From positions 20,517 to 84,516 of the forward strand of contig DFBX01000106.1 of the NCBI GenBank assembly GCA_002366795.1: a stretch of 64,000 nt of DNA, written 5' to 3'. Position 1 is the stretch's first letter; each line of letters starts with the position of its first letter. Position numbers and translations under genes: made by a program. A model generated the notes under the pieces. It was not told where the DNA came from and did no database searches. It saw only the letters and a list, made by a program, of their open reading frames with translations. Shown here one piece after another: positions 18,807 through 28,791 of this stretch. This DNA is from Rhodobacteraceae bacterium UBA3069 (GTDB lineage Bacteria > Pseudomonadota > Alphaproteobacteria > Rhodobacterales > Rhodobacteraceae).

Positions 18807-19879
18807 ATGGCGATTTACGGCGCGCAAGGTGCGCAAGGCGCACAGGGGGCGCAGGGCAGCGCGACAAGCCATGCAGCGCGCCAGCCTCGCCACTGCTTTA
18901 CACTGCCCTTGCAACGATGCGCGACGGGCCTGGCGGTGCCTGGCAAGGAGAGGCGACCCGCGCCCCCGTGTCCGAAGTGCCGCGCGATCCGTTCAAAGTG
19001 TTCAAGGGCATGGCCGGTTATCCACGCGCCGCAACGCTGGACCTGGAATTGGGGCGCCTGGTATCGCTGGAGCTTGATCCGTCGAACCGGCAGGTCGCAC
19101 GCCTGCAGTCGGACCTGCTGGCTACGGACGAGCCGTTGGTGACGCTGACCCGCCCATCGAATGCCGAATTGGCCACGGCTCAATTGCCGCATATCCGTGC
19201 CGCCGCCGACCTGCGCGGCGACCACATGGCCGAGATTTTCGCACAGATGGCAGACCCTCTGTCGTTCTTCGGGGCAGCGGCACATATGGATGGGGGTGGG
19301 CGCAAATGGACGCTGGAGGTAATGTCAGCGGTGATGCGCTTTGCCTCTGCCGTCGCAATGCCGATCAAGCTGCACCTGGATGTACCGCGCCCGATGGAGT
19401 TTTCCGAATGGGTTCAGCCACCGATCCAGACGCCTGCGCACGGCTCGTGGCCTTCGGCCCACGCGACCGAAGTCTTCGCCATGGCGACCGTGCTGGCCGC
19501 TTTGTCCCGTGACAAGGACAGCCCGAACGAACTAAGCCCCGATGCCCTGATCGCGGATCGTCACCTGCTGATGCGGCTTGCCACCCGGATCGCCGACAAC
19601 CGCACGATGGCGGGGGTGCATTTCCCAACCGATTCCTTTGCGGGGGCAACGCTGGGCATCGCGCTTGGGTCGCTGATCGTGCAAACAGTGGACCGCGAGG
19701 GGGCCAAACTGCCCGTCACCCTGCGCAGTTTCGGTGCCGGAGAGGGCGATCAGGTGCCCGATTTCTCGCTGTCTGCACTGGGCAATCTGCCGACGCTTGG
19801 CACTGCGGATGTGGATGCCACGGGCCATGCGCAGATCCTGAAACTGCTATGGGCCGAAGCCCGGGCTGAATGGCGCTGA
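18807..19879 (+). pseudogene. PAP2/vanadium-haloperoxidase-like protein with collagen-like N-terminus, frameshifted
   Basis: GGGAG (18795-18799) precedes ATG 18807, which opens MAIYGAQGAQGAQGAQG and SATSHAARQ. The main domain continues one frame over from ASPLLYTALATMRDGPGG; one base lost near 18882-18886 explains it. Phosphate/vanadate-site motifs are visible: KLHLDVPRP, PAHGSWPSAHATE and RIADNRTMAGVHFPTDS, the last with the catalytic-type His. Members are haloperoxidases or phosphatases; no signal peptide is seen. An alternative start in the second frame (18788) is rejected because it lacks a ribosome-binding site and the conserved start. Divergent from the SARP-like regulator with a 162-bp gap. 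Confidence 0.75.
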
Positions 19880-20035
19880 AACGGTAAAATGATCAGGCTT
19901 TAAGCGTTTTGCGGGGGACGGGCATTTGAATATTCCTGCCAAGAAACCGCGGTTGGCCGCTTGCAGGTCAGGACATTACCGTTGCTTGCCCTTGCGCATC
20001 GCGGCGCGGGCGACGGGGCAGTGCGGGGGCAATCG

Positions 20036-22064
20036 TCATTTCCCCAGCCTTGCGCGCGCATCTTGCGGCACCAGCCAATTCAGTCGATCCCGCCCGCTGG
20101 CCAGTTCGGCAATTTCCCCGGCCCGATCCGCCGCTGCATCGCCCGAGGGCGCTTTGCGCAGCGAAGTACAATGCGAATGGGCGCGGGTAACTTGTGGCGC
20201 GGCGGCACTAGTGCCGTTCCGCATGCGCACCGCGCCCGACAAGGTGCCCGCCGCCAGCACCCCGCACTGGATCATGCCTTCGTCCGAAATGCCCGAAACC
20301 GAGGGGCCGGTTACCGGCCCCTCGGGGTGGCCTGCGGCAGTATAGGGCGCAGGGCGCAGCACGCTTTGCATCAGCCCGCCCACCGTGTGAATCTGCGGCG
20401 CAAGGCACCCCGCCAGGGCGCTATGACTGCCGCCTTCGGTCAAGAGGCAGCTTTCGGGTAGGGCATTCCAGTCCCGAAAAAGACTGTCTTCGCCCTCGAT
20501 CCCCGAAGCGTCAAAATAGCTTTGCCGCACCCCGTTCACAGCCCCCGTCACGCGATCATCGCGCTGGATTTCCAGCCGCAGGTCCAACGGATCAGTGCCG
20601 GTGTTGGTGAAGGACACCTGCCAAAGGCCGGCAAGGGCGGCGGAACCGGTCAGCGGGTCGGTGGCGGCGATGCAGGCGGCAAGGCGCGGCGCGCAGGGGC
20701 GGGGGCCGTCCAACCGCTGCGCCGCGATCCGGTACAGCGCGGCAGTATCGGTCTTGCGCACACGCCCGCCCGTTGCAGCGCCCTGATCCACGATGGCTTC
20801 TGCCGGGTAGGTCATTACACCTCCTTGCGGATCGGTCAGGATCATATCCAGCTTGTCCAGCCCCGCACCATACGCTTCCAGATGGTTGGCGCTGCAATCA
20901 CCCGGCTGAACGCGCCAGCCAAGTGTCAGGGCCGCACCCGCCGCAACGGTGCCACGCGCCACCTGTCGGTTGCGAAACCCGTTGCCAAACGCCATGACCA
21001 GACGGGCGCGGCGGCCTGTGCGCGCCTCCCACAGGGACAGTTCACGCTCGATCTGGGATTCAAGGATATGGCTGCCGTCCTTTGTCCCTGCCAGCATCCC
21101 AAGGCTGAGGTTCACGACCACCGGCCGCCCCGGATGACGCAGCGCGGCCCGCGCCAAAATCCAGCGCAGCCCCATTAGAATGTGCGCCTCGAACCGCGCG
21201 CCAGAGGTGTCTTCGATCGAGCGTGGCGGCAACTGCACCGCCATCAATAGCGGATCTTGCGCAGTTGCCCGTATTTCGGGAATGCCGGCCGCTATGTCCA
21301 GAACGCCGGTGCCGTGGTTGGTGGACAGGCCGGTCGCACGGCGGGTGCCTGACGGGTAAGGATCAGTGTTCAGCGCGTGATAAACAGCCGCCTCCTCCAG
21401 GGTTGTCAAATCGGCCAGGTAGCTGTCGATCTGTGCCGGTTCCAGCACGCGGCCAAGCGCGATACCCTCCGCCGGATCACCCACGGCGCTTTCGGGCGCT
21501 TGCAGCCAGATGCCGTCAAACCGCGTGCGGGCCGTGGTTGCGCCCGCAGCCCGCATGCGGGAACACTCGTTCAAGAAGCCGATGCCGTCGTCGATGACCG
21601 CCACGATCGGCACATCCGAGGCAGGCAAGACCGGCACCGGCGCGGACAGCCCGTGGGCTTTCCGCCCTTGCGGCGTGGCAAGGGGCACGGGAATGCCGAT
21701 ATCCAGAACCGAAACCCCACTAGGCAGCCCCCCCCGACGTGCCATGCGCATCATCATGCTGGCGATACAAAAACACCTCGGCCCCGGTCTGCGTGCCGGG
21801 GTCATCGATCAGCGCATCCAGCAACGCCGCCTCTTGCGGGGTGATCAGCAGCAGCGGCGGCTGCCCCGCCTGCGCCGAGCCAATGGCGCTGCGCAGGGAT
21901 TTCAGCGCGGCCCCAAGCGCCCCGCCCTTCCCCGCGACACCAACCAGAAGCGGCGCATAGCGCAGGGCGGCTGGCGGCAATTCGGGCAGACGGTCACAGG
22001 CATGATCCACATAGTTGTCCCAGGCAATCCGGGCGTCAGTCACATCGGGCATGGATTGGGTCAC
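20036..22064 (-). pseudogene. Subtilisin-like serine protease (S8), frameshifted at an eight-G tract
   Basis: GTG 22062-22064 lies eight bases after GGAGG. The first part ends HDDAHGTSGGAA plus stop; the second resumes LPSGVSVLDIGIPVP in the next frame. The shift is at a run of eight C on the plus strand (21728-21735); seven would restore one frame of about 676 residues. The catalytic triad is visible: Asp in VAVIDDGIGF, His in NHGTGVLDIAAG, Ser in NGTSAAAPQ. There is no signal peptide, so it is probably cytoplasmic. The substrate is unknown. The tract could be a sequencing error, a fixed mutation or a phase-variable switch. Confidence 0.78.
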
Positions 22065-22154
22065 GGGGCGGACCTCCGTTAGAAAAGACAACAAGGAATG
22101 CACACAGGTTCAGGCGCGCGCCCCCTTTGCGTCAAGCCCCTGCCCGTCCGCCCG

Positions 22155-24854
22155 TCAGCTGGCCGTGATCGTCCTTGTCGAAAAGGCGTCAATCACCGCC
22201 GGGTCCTGCGCCACCTGAACGAAGGACATCGGCTTGCCCAGCGCGAACCCTTGCAATTCGTCCAGCCCCATATACGATAGGACTTCGACACGTTCCTGGG
22301 TTTCGACCCCTTCGGCGGTCACGCGAATCCCCAGTGACTTGCCCAGCGCCACCAACGCCGCCACCATTTTGCGGCTTTCTTCGGACTGGACGACAGGCGC
22401 GATCAGCTCACGCGCGATCTTGATCCCGTCCGGTCGCAGGCGCAGCATATTCAGCGGCGAGGAGTGGCCAGTGCCGAAATCATCCACCTCGAGCGCGATC
22501 CCCATTTTGCGCAGACGCCGGATGTTTTCCATCAACAGCCCGTCATCAGAGGCGAAGTCAATCGCCTCTAAAAGTTCCAGTACCAGCTTTTCACGGGCAG
22601 GGCCCAGTTGCGACAGGTCCGACAAAAGCGAGTCATCGGCCAAGCGTTGCGCAGAGATGTTGACCGAAACCGATCTGACGCCAAGGCCGCCCTGTTCCCA
22701 TGCGGCCAGATCCTCGATCACCTGCTCCATGACATAGCGGTCAATGCGCACCGAAAGCCCCATGTCGATCAAATCCTGCATGAATTCCGATGGCGTCAGC
22801 AGCCCCATTTCAGGGTGGCGCCAGCGGACCAGCGCCTCCAACCGGGTGACGGCCATATCCTTCATGGCATAACGCGGCTGGTAGCACACCTCGAACTGGC
22901 GGGTCAGGACGGCGGCCCGCAACTCACGAGCCCGCTGCGCGCGTTGATTTTTCTGCCTATGCAGGGTCGGCGTATATTCGGCCAGCTTGCTGCTTTTCTG
23001 CTGCTTGGCCCGATACAGGGCATAGTCAGCACTGGCCAGCAGTTCGGCCATGCACTGCCCTCCCGATCCCGGTCGGGACAGGCCGACAGAACACCCCGAC
23101 GAATTTCCCGCGCCGATTTCCCGGCTGGCTTTACGAATTTCCTTGATGATCTTGCGCGCCAAGGCGGTAATGTCAGCGGCGCTGCGGTGTTGCCCCTGCA
23201 AAAGAACCGCGAATTCATCGCCCCCAATACGCGCGACCAGATCGCCCTTGTCCGCGAACTGTCTCAGCACCTCGCCCACGCGGATCAGCAACTGGTCGCC
23301 GGAGGGATGCCCCAAACGGTCATTCACCTCCTTGAACCCATCCAGATCCAGCAGCAGCAGCGCGTCCACACCATCCAGCGGCTTGTCCAACCCCGCCCTG
23401 TCCTGACGCATCCTTTCGAAACAGCGCCGGTTTGCCAACCCTGTCAACGGGTCGGTCAGCGCCGCTTCTTCGATGCGGGCATGGGCCGCCTCAAGCGCGG
23501 AATTGCGGCGCATCAACTCTGCGCGGGCTCGTTCCAAGCCTTGTTCGCGCTGAATATCGCTGGTGACATCCCAACACAGCCCGATCACCTGGCCGCGCGG
23601 TCTGTCTTTTTCATTTATCGATCCAGCGCGGCTTCGGGCCGGGGCCGCGATCATACGCAGATACCGGGTTTCTCCGTCCCCCCTGACAACAGGGAAGGTC
23701 GCGCGATGCTCGCTTCCCTTGGCTTGCGCGTCGTACAGCCCTTTTATCAGAACATGCCGCTCGGGCTCGGGCACATTGGCCATCCAGGCGGACAGATCAC
23801 CGTGCGGCAACTCTTCCTTTCCGCCGAAAAGCTCTCTCAATCGTCTGTCCGCGCGCAGGCGCCCTGTTTCGAAATCAAAATCCCACACTCCGACATCCGA
23901 CGCATCAAGCGCCAGACGGTAGCGCCGCCAGATCGCGCGCAATTCCGTCTCGCGCCCCTTCAGCGTCTCGAGATGGTCAAAGTTTTCGCGATAAAGCTGC
24001 GCGCTGATGATCAATGGGATCAGGACCAGAAGCGACTGCACGACGAAGCCCGAACGCAGGTAGACCAACGCTTGCGGGGTTGGCCAACCGTCGAGCGGCA
24101 CTGCGGCAAGGGTCCATTCCAGGCCCGGCAACTGCATGTCCAAAAGAACCGGGTTTTCATCCAGGATAGAAGCATCGCCAAAGAACAACTCGCCATCGCT
24201 TTTGCCAATCACAAGGGCAGTGCGGATCGTCGCGTCACCTGCACCCAAGCCTGACTGTTCCAGCAATTCCTCAAGGTCAAGCGTGGCCGAGACCACCCCC
24301 CACAGCATCACATTACCCGGGTCTTGATATTCGAAAACCGGCACGCGGATCGCAACTGCGCGGTCACCGACGACCAGTTTGAATGGCCCCTTGAGGTTCA
24401 TCCCTTCATTCGCAATGGCTTGGATTTCATTAGGGGCCAGACCGTTGGCACCGCGCATATCCAGCCCCAGAACCTCTTTGCCATCCGCCGGATAGATCAT
24501 GCTGATGATCATACCCGGCGCCACGCCCACGTAGCGAAGCAGCGGCCCTTGCTCTAACAGCGCCTTTGCAAGATCGTCGAATTGTTCCCTCGACATATCA
24601 GGATTGGCCGCGAAAGAGGCAACCATGCCACGTACCAACATGGCGTGGGTGTTCAGGTGCAGCCCCAGTTGCAGGCGTGATTTATCCGCCTCGTCAAAGG
24701 TATTTTCCCGCACCTCCTGCTCGAACTTCAATTGTTCGGATGTTTCCACCGAATGAAAGACATAGGCCAGGATGATCGCAGCAACGAATGCAGGCACATA
24801 GGCCAGATCGCGCAGAAGTCTTCCGCGCTGACGCGTTGTCGAATTTGAATCCAC
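22155..24854 (-). CDS. CHASE-PAS-GGDEF-EAL cyclic-di-GMP protein
   Basis: 899 residues, GTG start with GGGAG six bases upstream. A first membrane span (about 17-35), a periplasmic CHASE-type sensor (about 50-250), a second span (about 268-285), a PAS domain with WDFDFETGRLR, then GGDEF and EAL domains. The GGDEF motif is intact (IGGDEF) but the RxxD inhibitory site is replaced (DKGD). In the EAL domain EALVRW, NISAQ, DDFGTGHSS and AEGVET are kept, while the usual KIDR becomes KIAR. It probably makes and/or degrades c-di-GMP at the inner membrane. It lies just beyond the subtilase on the same strand and next to chemotaxis genes. Confidence 0.9.
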   Translation of the reverse strand: MDSNSTTRQRGRLLRDLAYVPAFVAAIILAYVFHSVETSEQLKFEQEVRENTFDEADKSRLQLGLHLNTHAMLVRGMVASFAANPDMSREQFDDLAKALLEQGPLLRYVGVAPGMIISMIYPADGKEVLGLDMRGANGLAPNEIQAIANEGMNLKGPFKLVVGDRAVAIRVPVFEYQDPGNVMLWGVVSATLDLEELLEQSGLGAGDATIRTALVIGKSDGELFFGDASILDENPVLLDMQLPGLEWTLAAVPLDGWPTPQALVYLRSGFVVQSLLVLIPLIISAQLYRENFDHLETLKGRETELRAIWRRYRLALDASDVGVWDFDFETGRLRADRRLRELFGGKEELPHGDLSAWMANVPEPERHVLIKGLYDAQAKGSEHRATFPVVRGDGETRYLRMIAAPARSRAGSINEKDRPRGQVIGLCWDVTSDIQREQGLERARAELMRRNSALEAAHARIEEAALTDPLTGLANRRCFERMRQDRAGLDKPLDGVDALLLLDLDGFKEVNDRLGHPSGDQLLIRVGEVLRQFADKGDLVARIGGDEFAVLLQGQHRSAADITALARKIIKEIRKASREIGAGNSSGCSVGLSRPGSGGQCMAELLASADYALYRAKQQKSSKLAEYTPTLHRQKNQRAQRARELRAAVLTRQFEVCYQPRYAMKDMAVTRLEALVRWRHPEMGLLTPSEFMQDLIDMGLSVRIDRYVMEQVIEDLAAWEQGGLGVRSVSVNISAQRLADDSLLSDLSQLGPAREKLVLELLEAIDFASDDGLLMENIRRLRKMGIALEVDDFGTGHSSPLNMLRLRPDGIKIARELIAPVVQSEESRKMVAALVALGKSLGIRVTAEGVETQERVEVLSYMGLDELQGFALGKPMSFVQVAQDPAVIDAFSTRTITAS

Positions 24855-25039
24855 GGGATACTCCCTGCTGACCTTCGGTCACTATGATACCCATGGAGCA
24901 TAACCTTCGTTAACAAAATGTGAATCCTAACGTTTAAGACCCCGACACCCAAAGATTAAGCGCGCTCCCGCTCAACTTGCGTCGCAAACACACTAGCCAA
25001 GACCGCCCGCCGGGTTTCGCCGCGTGGAAATGGCGGTCG

Positions 25040-25576
25040 TTAGAACAGGTCCACATCGCCTAGATCGACAGGTGCCTTGGGCATGACGGGTGGGACAAGG
25101 GGGGCTGTCTCCACAACGCCTTCCATGTACATTTGCTGCGCTTGGCCAGAGTGCGGCCAGAACCGGATTTTCCGCCCCCGTGTTCCTCCGACACTGCTAT
25201 TGACGCATCGGATGCCCTCTTGCTCCAAGAACCACCGCGCGAAATCCGCGTTGGACTCGCCGATATTCTTAAGATTTGAAAGCATCTTGGCCCCGCCGAA
25301 AATTTTCGCCTGCAGGCGATCGCGGGCCGCCCCTTGACGCAGCAACCCGTTGATCAACAGCTCCATCGAGTTGATGCCATAGCGCAGGTTCCCATCTTTG
25401 TCGTCCGCTTTGCCGGGGAGCAAAAAGTGGTTCATGCCCCCAACCCTGGCCACCGGATCGCACATGCAGGCCGCGATACAAGAGCCGAGCAGCGTGTGCA
25501 TGACGACATTCGGGTCAGAGGATATCTCGAATTGTCCCTGAAGAATGTTCACAACTCTTGGAGAGGAATTGTTCAT
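25040..25576 (-). CDS. cheD: Chemoreceptor glutamine deamidase CheD
   Basis: CheD deamidates receptor glutamines to methyl-accepting glutamates and can bind CheC. The 178-residue product from ATG 25576 (MNNSSPRVVNILQGQFEI) has the catalytic Cys in LLGSCIAACM, the His in GGMNHFLLPG, and FGGAKML. An upstream in-frame extension to 25711 is rejected, as the family starts near MNN. The tail ends LGDVDLF. It follows the chemoreceptor gene by 119 bp on the same strand; the other che genes are not in this window. Confidence 0.88.
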   Translation of the reverse strand: MNNSSPRVVNILQGQFEISSDPNVVMHTLLGSCIAACMCDPVARVGGMNHFLLPGKADDKDGNLRYGINSMELLINGLLRQGAARDRLQAKIFGGAKMLSNLKNIGESNADFARWFLEQEGIRCVNSSVGGTRGRKIRFWPHSGQAQQMYMEGVVETAPLVPPVMPKAPVDLGDVDLF

Positions 25577-25611
25577 TGGTGTTCCAACGCTGTCGACGGT
25601 CACGTATTCAC

Positions 25612-25636
25612 GGTGCCGCACCCCATGCGCGGCACC
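25612..25636 (-). promoter_or_regulatory. Hairpin between chemoreceptor gene and cheD
   Basis: GGTGCCGC (25612-25619) and GCGGCACC (25629-25636) form a perfect 8-bp stem with a nine-base loop. No T-run follows on the minus strand, so it is more likely an mRNA processing or attenuation structure that sets the receptor-to-CheD ratio than a full terminator. Confidence 0.4.
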
Positions 25637-25695
25637 AATAACTTGGGGGTGACTATGCTGGCCGGAACGGCCGCTGCACATGCTGGATACCTGGA

Positions 25696-27588
25696 CTAGA
25701 AGTCTGCCCATCCCTCGTCCAACGCCGCCTTGTTCGCTTTTGCTGGCCCATTGACGACCTGCGCCGCAGGTTTGCTCGTCGTTTTCGGTGCTGGGCGGGC
25801 GGAAGAAAAGCTGACGACGCTGGTGTCGCTTGTCGGCGCGGGATGCGTGCCTGTGGTGCTGAACCGTTCAAGTATCTTGGACAGGCGCTCCGCCTCGGAT
25901 GAAAGCGACATGCTGGCGGCGGTCGTTTCTTCGACAACTGCGGCGTTCTGCTGAGTGACCTGATCCAGTTCGTTCACGCCAGTGTTGATCTCTTCCAAGC
26001 CGATCGACTGCTCACGCGCCGAGGCCGCGATGTCGGACACAAGCCCCGCAACTTTACCGACCCTTTCGATGATGTTGTTCAGCGCATCGCCTGTCTTGCC
26101 GACAAGGGCTCCCCCCTCCTTCACCTGCAAAGCGCTTTTCGAAATCAGCGACTTGATCTCTTTGGCGGAATCCGACGCGCGCTGTGCAAGGGCGCGCACT
26201 TCGGAGGCGACCACGGCAAACCCGCGCCCTGCTTCTCCGGCGCGGGCCGCCTCGACGCCCGCATTCAGCGCCAACAGATTGGTCTGAAATGCGATGTCGT
26301 CGATCACACCGATAATCTGGGTGATCTGCCCAGAACTTTCTTCGATCTGGCGCATGGCTTCGACCGCGCTGCGCACAATTTCACCGCCGGCCTCTGCCTG
26401 ACGCCGATTTTCGAGAATCGCTTCGTTTGCAGCAGACGCATTGTCCGCCGACGACTTCACACTGCTGGTCAGTTCATCCAGTGCCGCAGCGGATTCCTCC
26501 AGCGTGGCGGCTTGCGATTCAGACCGTTTCGACAAGTCGTTCGCGACCTGGCTGATTTCCCCGGCGCCATCGCGCACGGTGTCCGCGCTGGACTTGATGG
26601 TATCCATCACCTCGCTCAGCATGTGGACCAAGGCGTTGAAGTTGTCGCAAACGACCCTCTGATCGGTCGTCATCTCGGCACCGGCCATTTGCAATTGGGC
26701 CTGTAGATCCCCGTCGCGCAACATTTCAAGGCCACCGCTAAGCTGTTCGAACAACACACGCTGGCTTTCCTGCTCTTTGGCGCGCAGCGCGCTGACCCTT
26801 TCAGCTTCGCGCAGGGACGTGCGAAATTCATCAAGGTTGCGCGCCATCGCGCCGATCTCGTCCGTGCGGTCCAGGTCCGCCATCTCGGCATCGTAATGGC
26901 CCGCTGCGACTTCGTTCATGACTTTCGTCACACGGGCAATGGGGCGGCTGATCAAGCGCGAAATCACCATGCCGAGAATAAGAACCCCGGCCAAGATAAG
27001 CCCGATAAAGACGATACCACCGTTGATAAAGGCGGCCCGGTTCATCGCCGCCAGAATGTCGGACAAATCCCAAATCGAAACAATGACACCGACCGTATTC
27101 TCAGCCGCACCGAAACTGACAATCTGTCCGACAACCCAGACAGAACCGGCCCGCACATTGTATTCATCCTGGTTTTCAATCACCTTTTGGACAGTCTCGG
27201 CAATCAGCGCGTCGTATTCGGCTGCGGTGCCCAAGGACGCAATCTCTTCTCCATCCAGCGACACGACTTTCAGGCCGGACATCGCACTGTCCGGTTCACC
27301 CTTCATTTCCTGGAACTGCTTGACGATCACTTCCGGCTTTTTGAACCGGATGGCCCCGCCATATTGCGAGGCCATCAGATGGGTTGCGTTCTCAAAGTTG
27401 TGCAGCGCCGCATCCAACGTGCGGGATCGTTCCCCGCGCAATTGCAGCGCAGCCTGAATGGTTCCGGCGATCAGGAAACTTGAGATCATGACGAAAAGCA
27501 GTCGTTTGCCAAGCGAGCTTGTAGCCTTGCCGGACTTCTTTTTGGCCTCGTCGTTCTGGATGTCGTCAGCTTGGGTTTCGGTCGTCAT
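25696..27588 (-). CDS. Methyl-accepting chemotaxis protein
   Basis: 630 residues. ATG 27588 is preferred to ATG 27597 because AAAGGA lies nine bases before it. First membrane span near residues 27-45, a periplasmic sensor of about 130 residues, second span near 190-210 (FIGLILAGVLILGMVIS), HAMP (ISRPIARVTKVMNEV), a second HAMP-like segment, then the signalling domain with the kinase-contact hairpin IAFQTNLLALNAGVEAARAGEAGRGFAVVA. The C-terminus ends GWADF, matching the W-x-x-F tether that recruits CheR/CheB. It is transcribed ahead of cheD and behind a Cache-like periplasmic gene that may supply its ligand-binding partner. Confidence 0.93.
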   Translation of the reverse strand: MTTETQADDIQNDEAKKKSGKATSSLGKRLLFVMISSFLIAGTIQAALQLRGERSRTLDAALHNFENATHLMASQYGGAIRFKKPEVIVKQFQEMKGEPDSAMSGLKVVSLDGEEIASLGTAAEYDALIAETVQKVIENQDEYNVRAGSVWVVGQIVSFGAAENTVGVIVSIWDLSDILAAMNRAAFINGGIVFIGLILAGVLILGMVISRLISRPIARVTKVMNEVAAGHYDAEMADLDRTDEIGAMARNLDEFRTSLREAERVSALRAKEQESQRVLFEQLSGGLEMLRDGDLQAQLQMAGAEMTTDQRVVCDNFNALVHMLSEVMDTIKSSADTVRDGAGEISQVANDLSKRSESQAATLEESAAALDELTSSVKSSADNASAANEAILENRRQAEAGGEIVRSAVEAMRQIEESSGQITQIIGVIDDIAFQTNLLALNAGVEAARAGEAGRGFAVVASEVRALAQRASDSAKEIKSLISKSALQVKEGGALVGKTGDALNNIIERVGKVAGLVSDIAASAREQSIGLEEINTGVNELDQVTQQNAAVVEETTAASMSLSSEAERLSKILERFSTTGTHPAPTSDTSVVSFSSARPAPKTTSKPAAQVVNGPAKANKAALDEGWADF

Positions 27589-27641
27589 GTCCCGCATTCC
27601 TTTAAAAAATTCAGCTCTCGGTCCGGTTACTGCATCAAGAG

Positions 27642-28191
27642 TTAGACATTGATGCCGAAGGTCATCGCGCCGATCGGCTGGCCGTTGTCGCCCATGACCG
27701 GCAGGCTGACCTGCGCCTGATAGGTCTGGGTGGATTCATCCAGTTCCACATCGCCGAAATGTGTTACTTTCTGGTTGAAAGGCACTTGCCATTTTGGCTT
27801 CGTCGCCCTGCCAGCAATCCGACGTTACGCTGCTTTGCCCGTCGTTCAGGCCGACATTGTCCATCACGAAAATCTCGGAATACAAGCCGCCGCTTTCCTC
27901 TTGTAGCTTTCGCAGCATGACCGAGGTTTCATTGGACAACACCCGATCAACCAGCGTACCACCCGAGGCCGCCTCGGCGCGCCATGTCTTGTCCAGTTCG
28001 TCGATGCGCGCCTGCGCGATATCGGCGTTCTGAGCGTTTTGCGCTGCTACGGCAGCAAGCAGGTCAGGCTGTGCGACGATGGCCGCCAGCTCTGCTTCGG
28101 CAAGTGCATGAAGCGGCACGTCGAATTCTGACGCCCCGACGACGGTGCAACCCAGCACGGACATGACAATAGCGGCGGTGAGCGTTTTCAT
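27642..28191 (-). pseudogene. Periplasmic Cache/PDC-like sensor protein, frameshifted
   Basis: ATG 28191 follows GGAG at six bases. The product has a signal peptide (MKTLTAAIVMSVLGCTVVGA), a helical stretch and a GLYSEIFVMDNVGLND segment typical of PDC/Cache folds. At a run of four T on the plus strand (27792-27795) the frame shifts. With three T it continues WQVPFNQKVTHFGDVELDES to a natural end GAMTFGINV at 27642, giving a protein of about 182 residues. It sits upstream of the chemoreceptor on the same strand, suggesting a soluble sensor partner. It is either a true pseudogene or a one-base consensus error. Confidence 0.72.
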
Positions 28192-28308
28192 TACATACTC
28201 CATCCAAGAATTTTGTTTGGAAGGAGCATGGCGCACAGGAATTAACGGGCCATAAACCCGCAAACTTCACCGCATCATCATTGAATCAATTTGTAGAAAT
28301 TGCCGCGA

Positions 28309-28668
28309 TCAGCTACCGCGATAGGTCGAATAGCCATAGGGGGAAAGCAGCAGCGGCACATGGTAATGGGCCTCTACGTCGGACATGCCAAAGCGGATCG
28401 GCACCTCGTCCAGGAACAGCGGATCGTCTGCCGCCTGTCCGGTTTTGCGCAGGTAATCGCCAGCGTGGAACACCAACTCGTAGGTGCCCGTCGCGAAACT
28501 GTCCCTTGTCAGAATTGGTGAATCGGTGCGCCCGTCGGCATTGGTCACCCTTTCGGCGATCTGGTCGCGCACGCCATCCGCCAGCCGGTACAGCACGATC
28601 CGCACCCCTTGCGCCGGGCATCCACGCGCCGTGTCCAGAATATGGGTCGTCAGGTATCCTTCGGCCAT
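28309..28668 (-). CDS. uraH: 5-hydroxyisourate hydrolase
   Basis: This transthyretin-like enzyme of about 119 residues hydrolyses 5-hydroxyisourate to OHCU, the step after urate oxidation. It starts MAEGYLTTHILDTARG, keeps the conserved His and Arg positions (GVRIVLYRL, HYHVPLLLSP) and ends with the family signature YRGS. AAAGGAG precedes ATG 28668 at good spacing. It is divergent from the ureide operon that starts at 28792, so the 123-bp gap probably holds promoters for both. Confidence 0.93.
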   Translation of the reverse strand: MAEGYLTTHILDTARGCPAQGVRIVLYRLADGVRDQIAERVTNADGRTDSPILTRDSFATGTYELVFHAGDYLRKTGQAADDPLFLDEVPIRFGMSDVEAHYHVPLLLSPYGYSTYRGS

Positions 28669-28791
28669 CGGAATGCTCCTTTCGTGGTCAATGACCTGAC
28701 TGAACATGATCAAAAGCCGTGATGCAATCTGTCGCGATTGTCTTTTTTCTCGGATAGGTTAGCGTTCAAAAGCACTCACAGGACGACAAGA

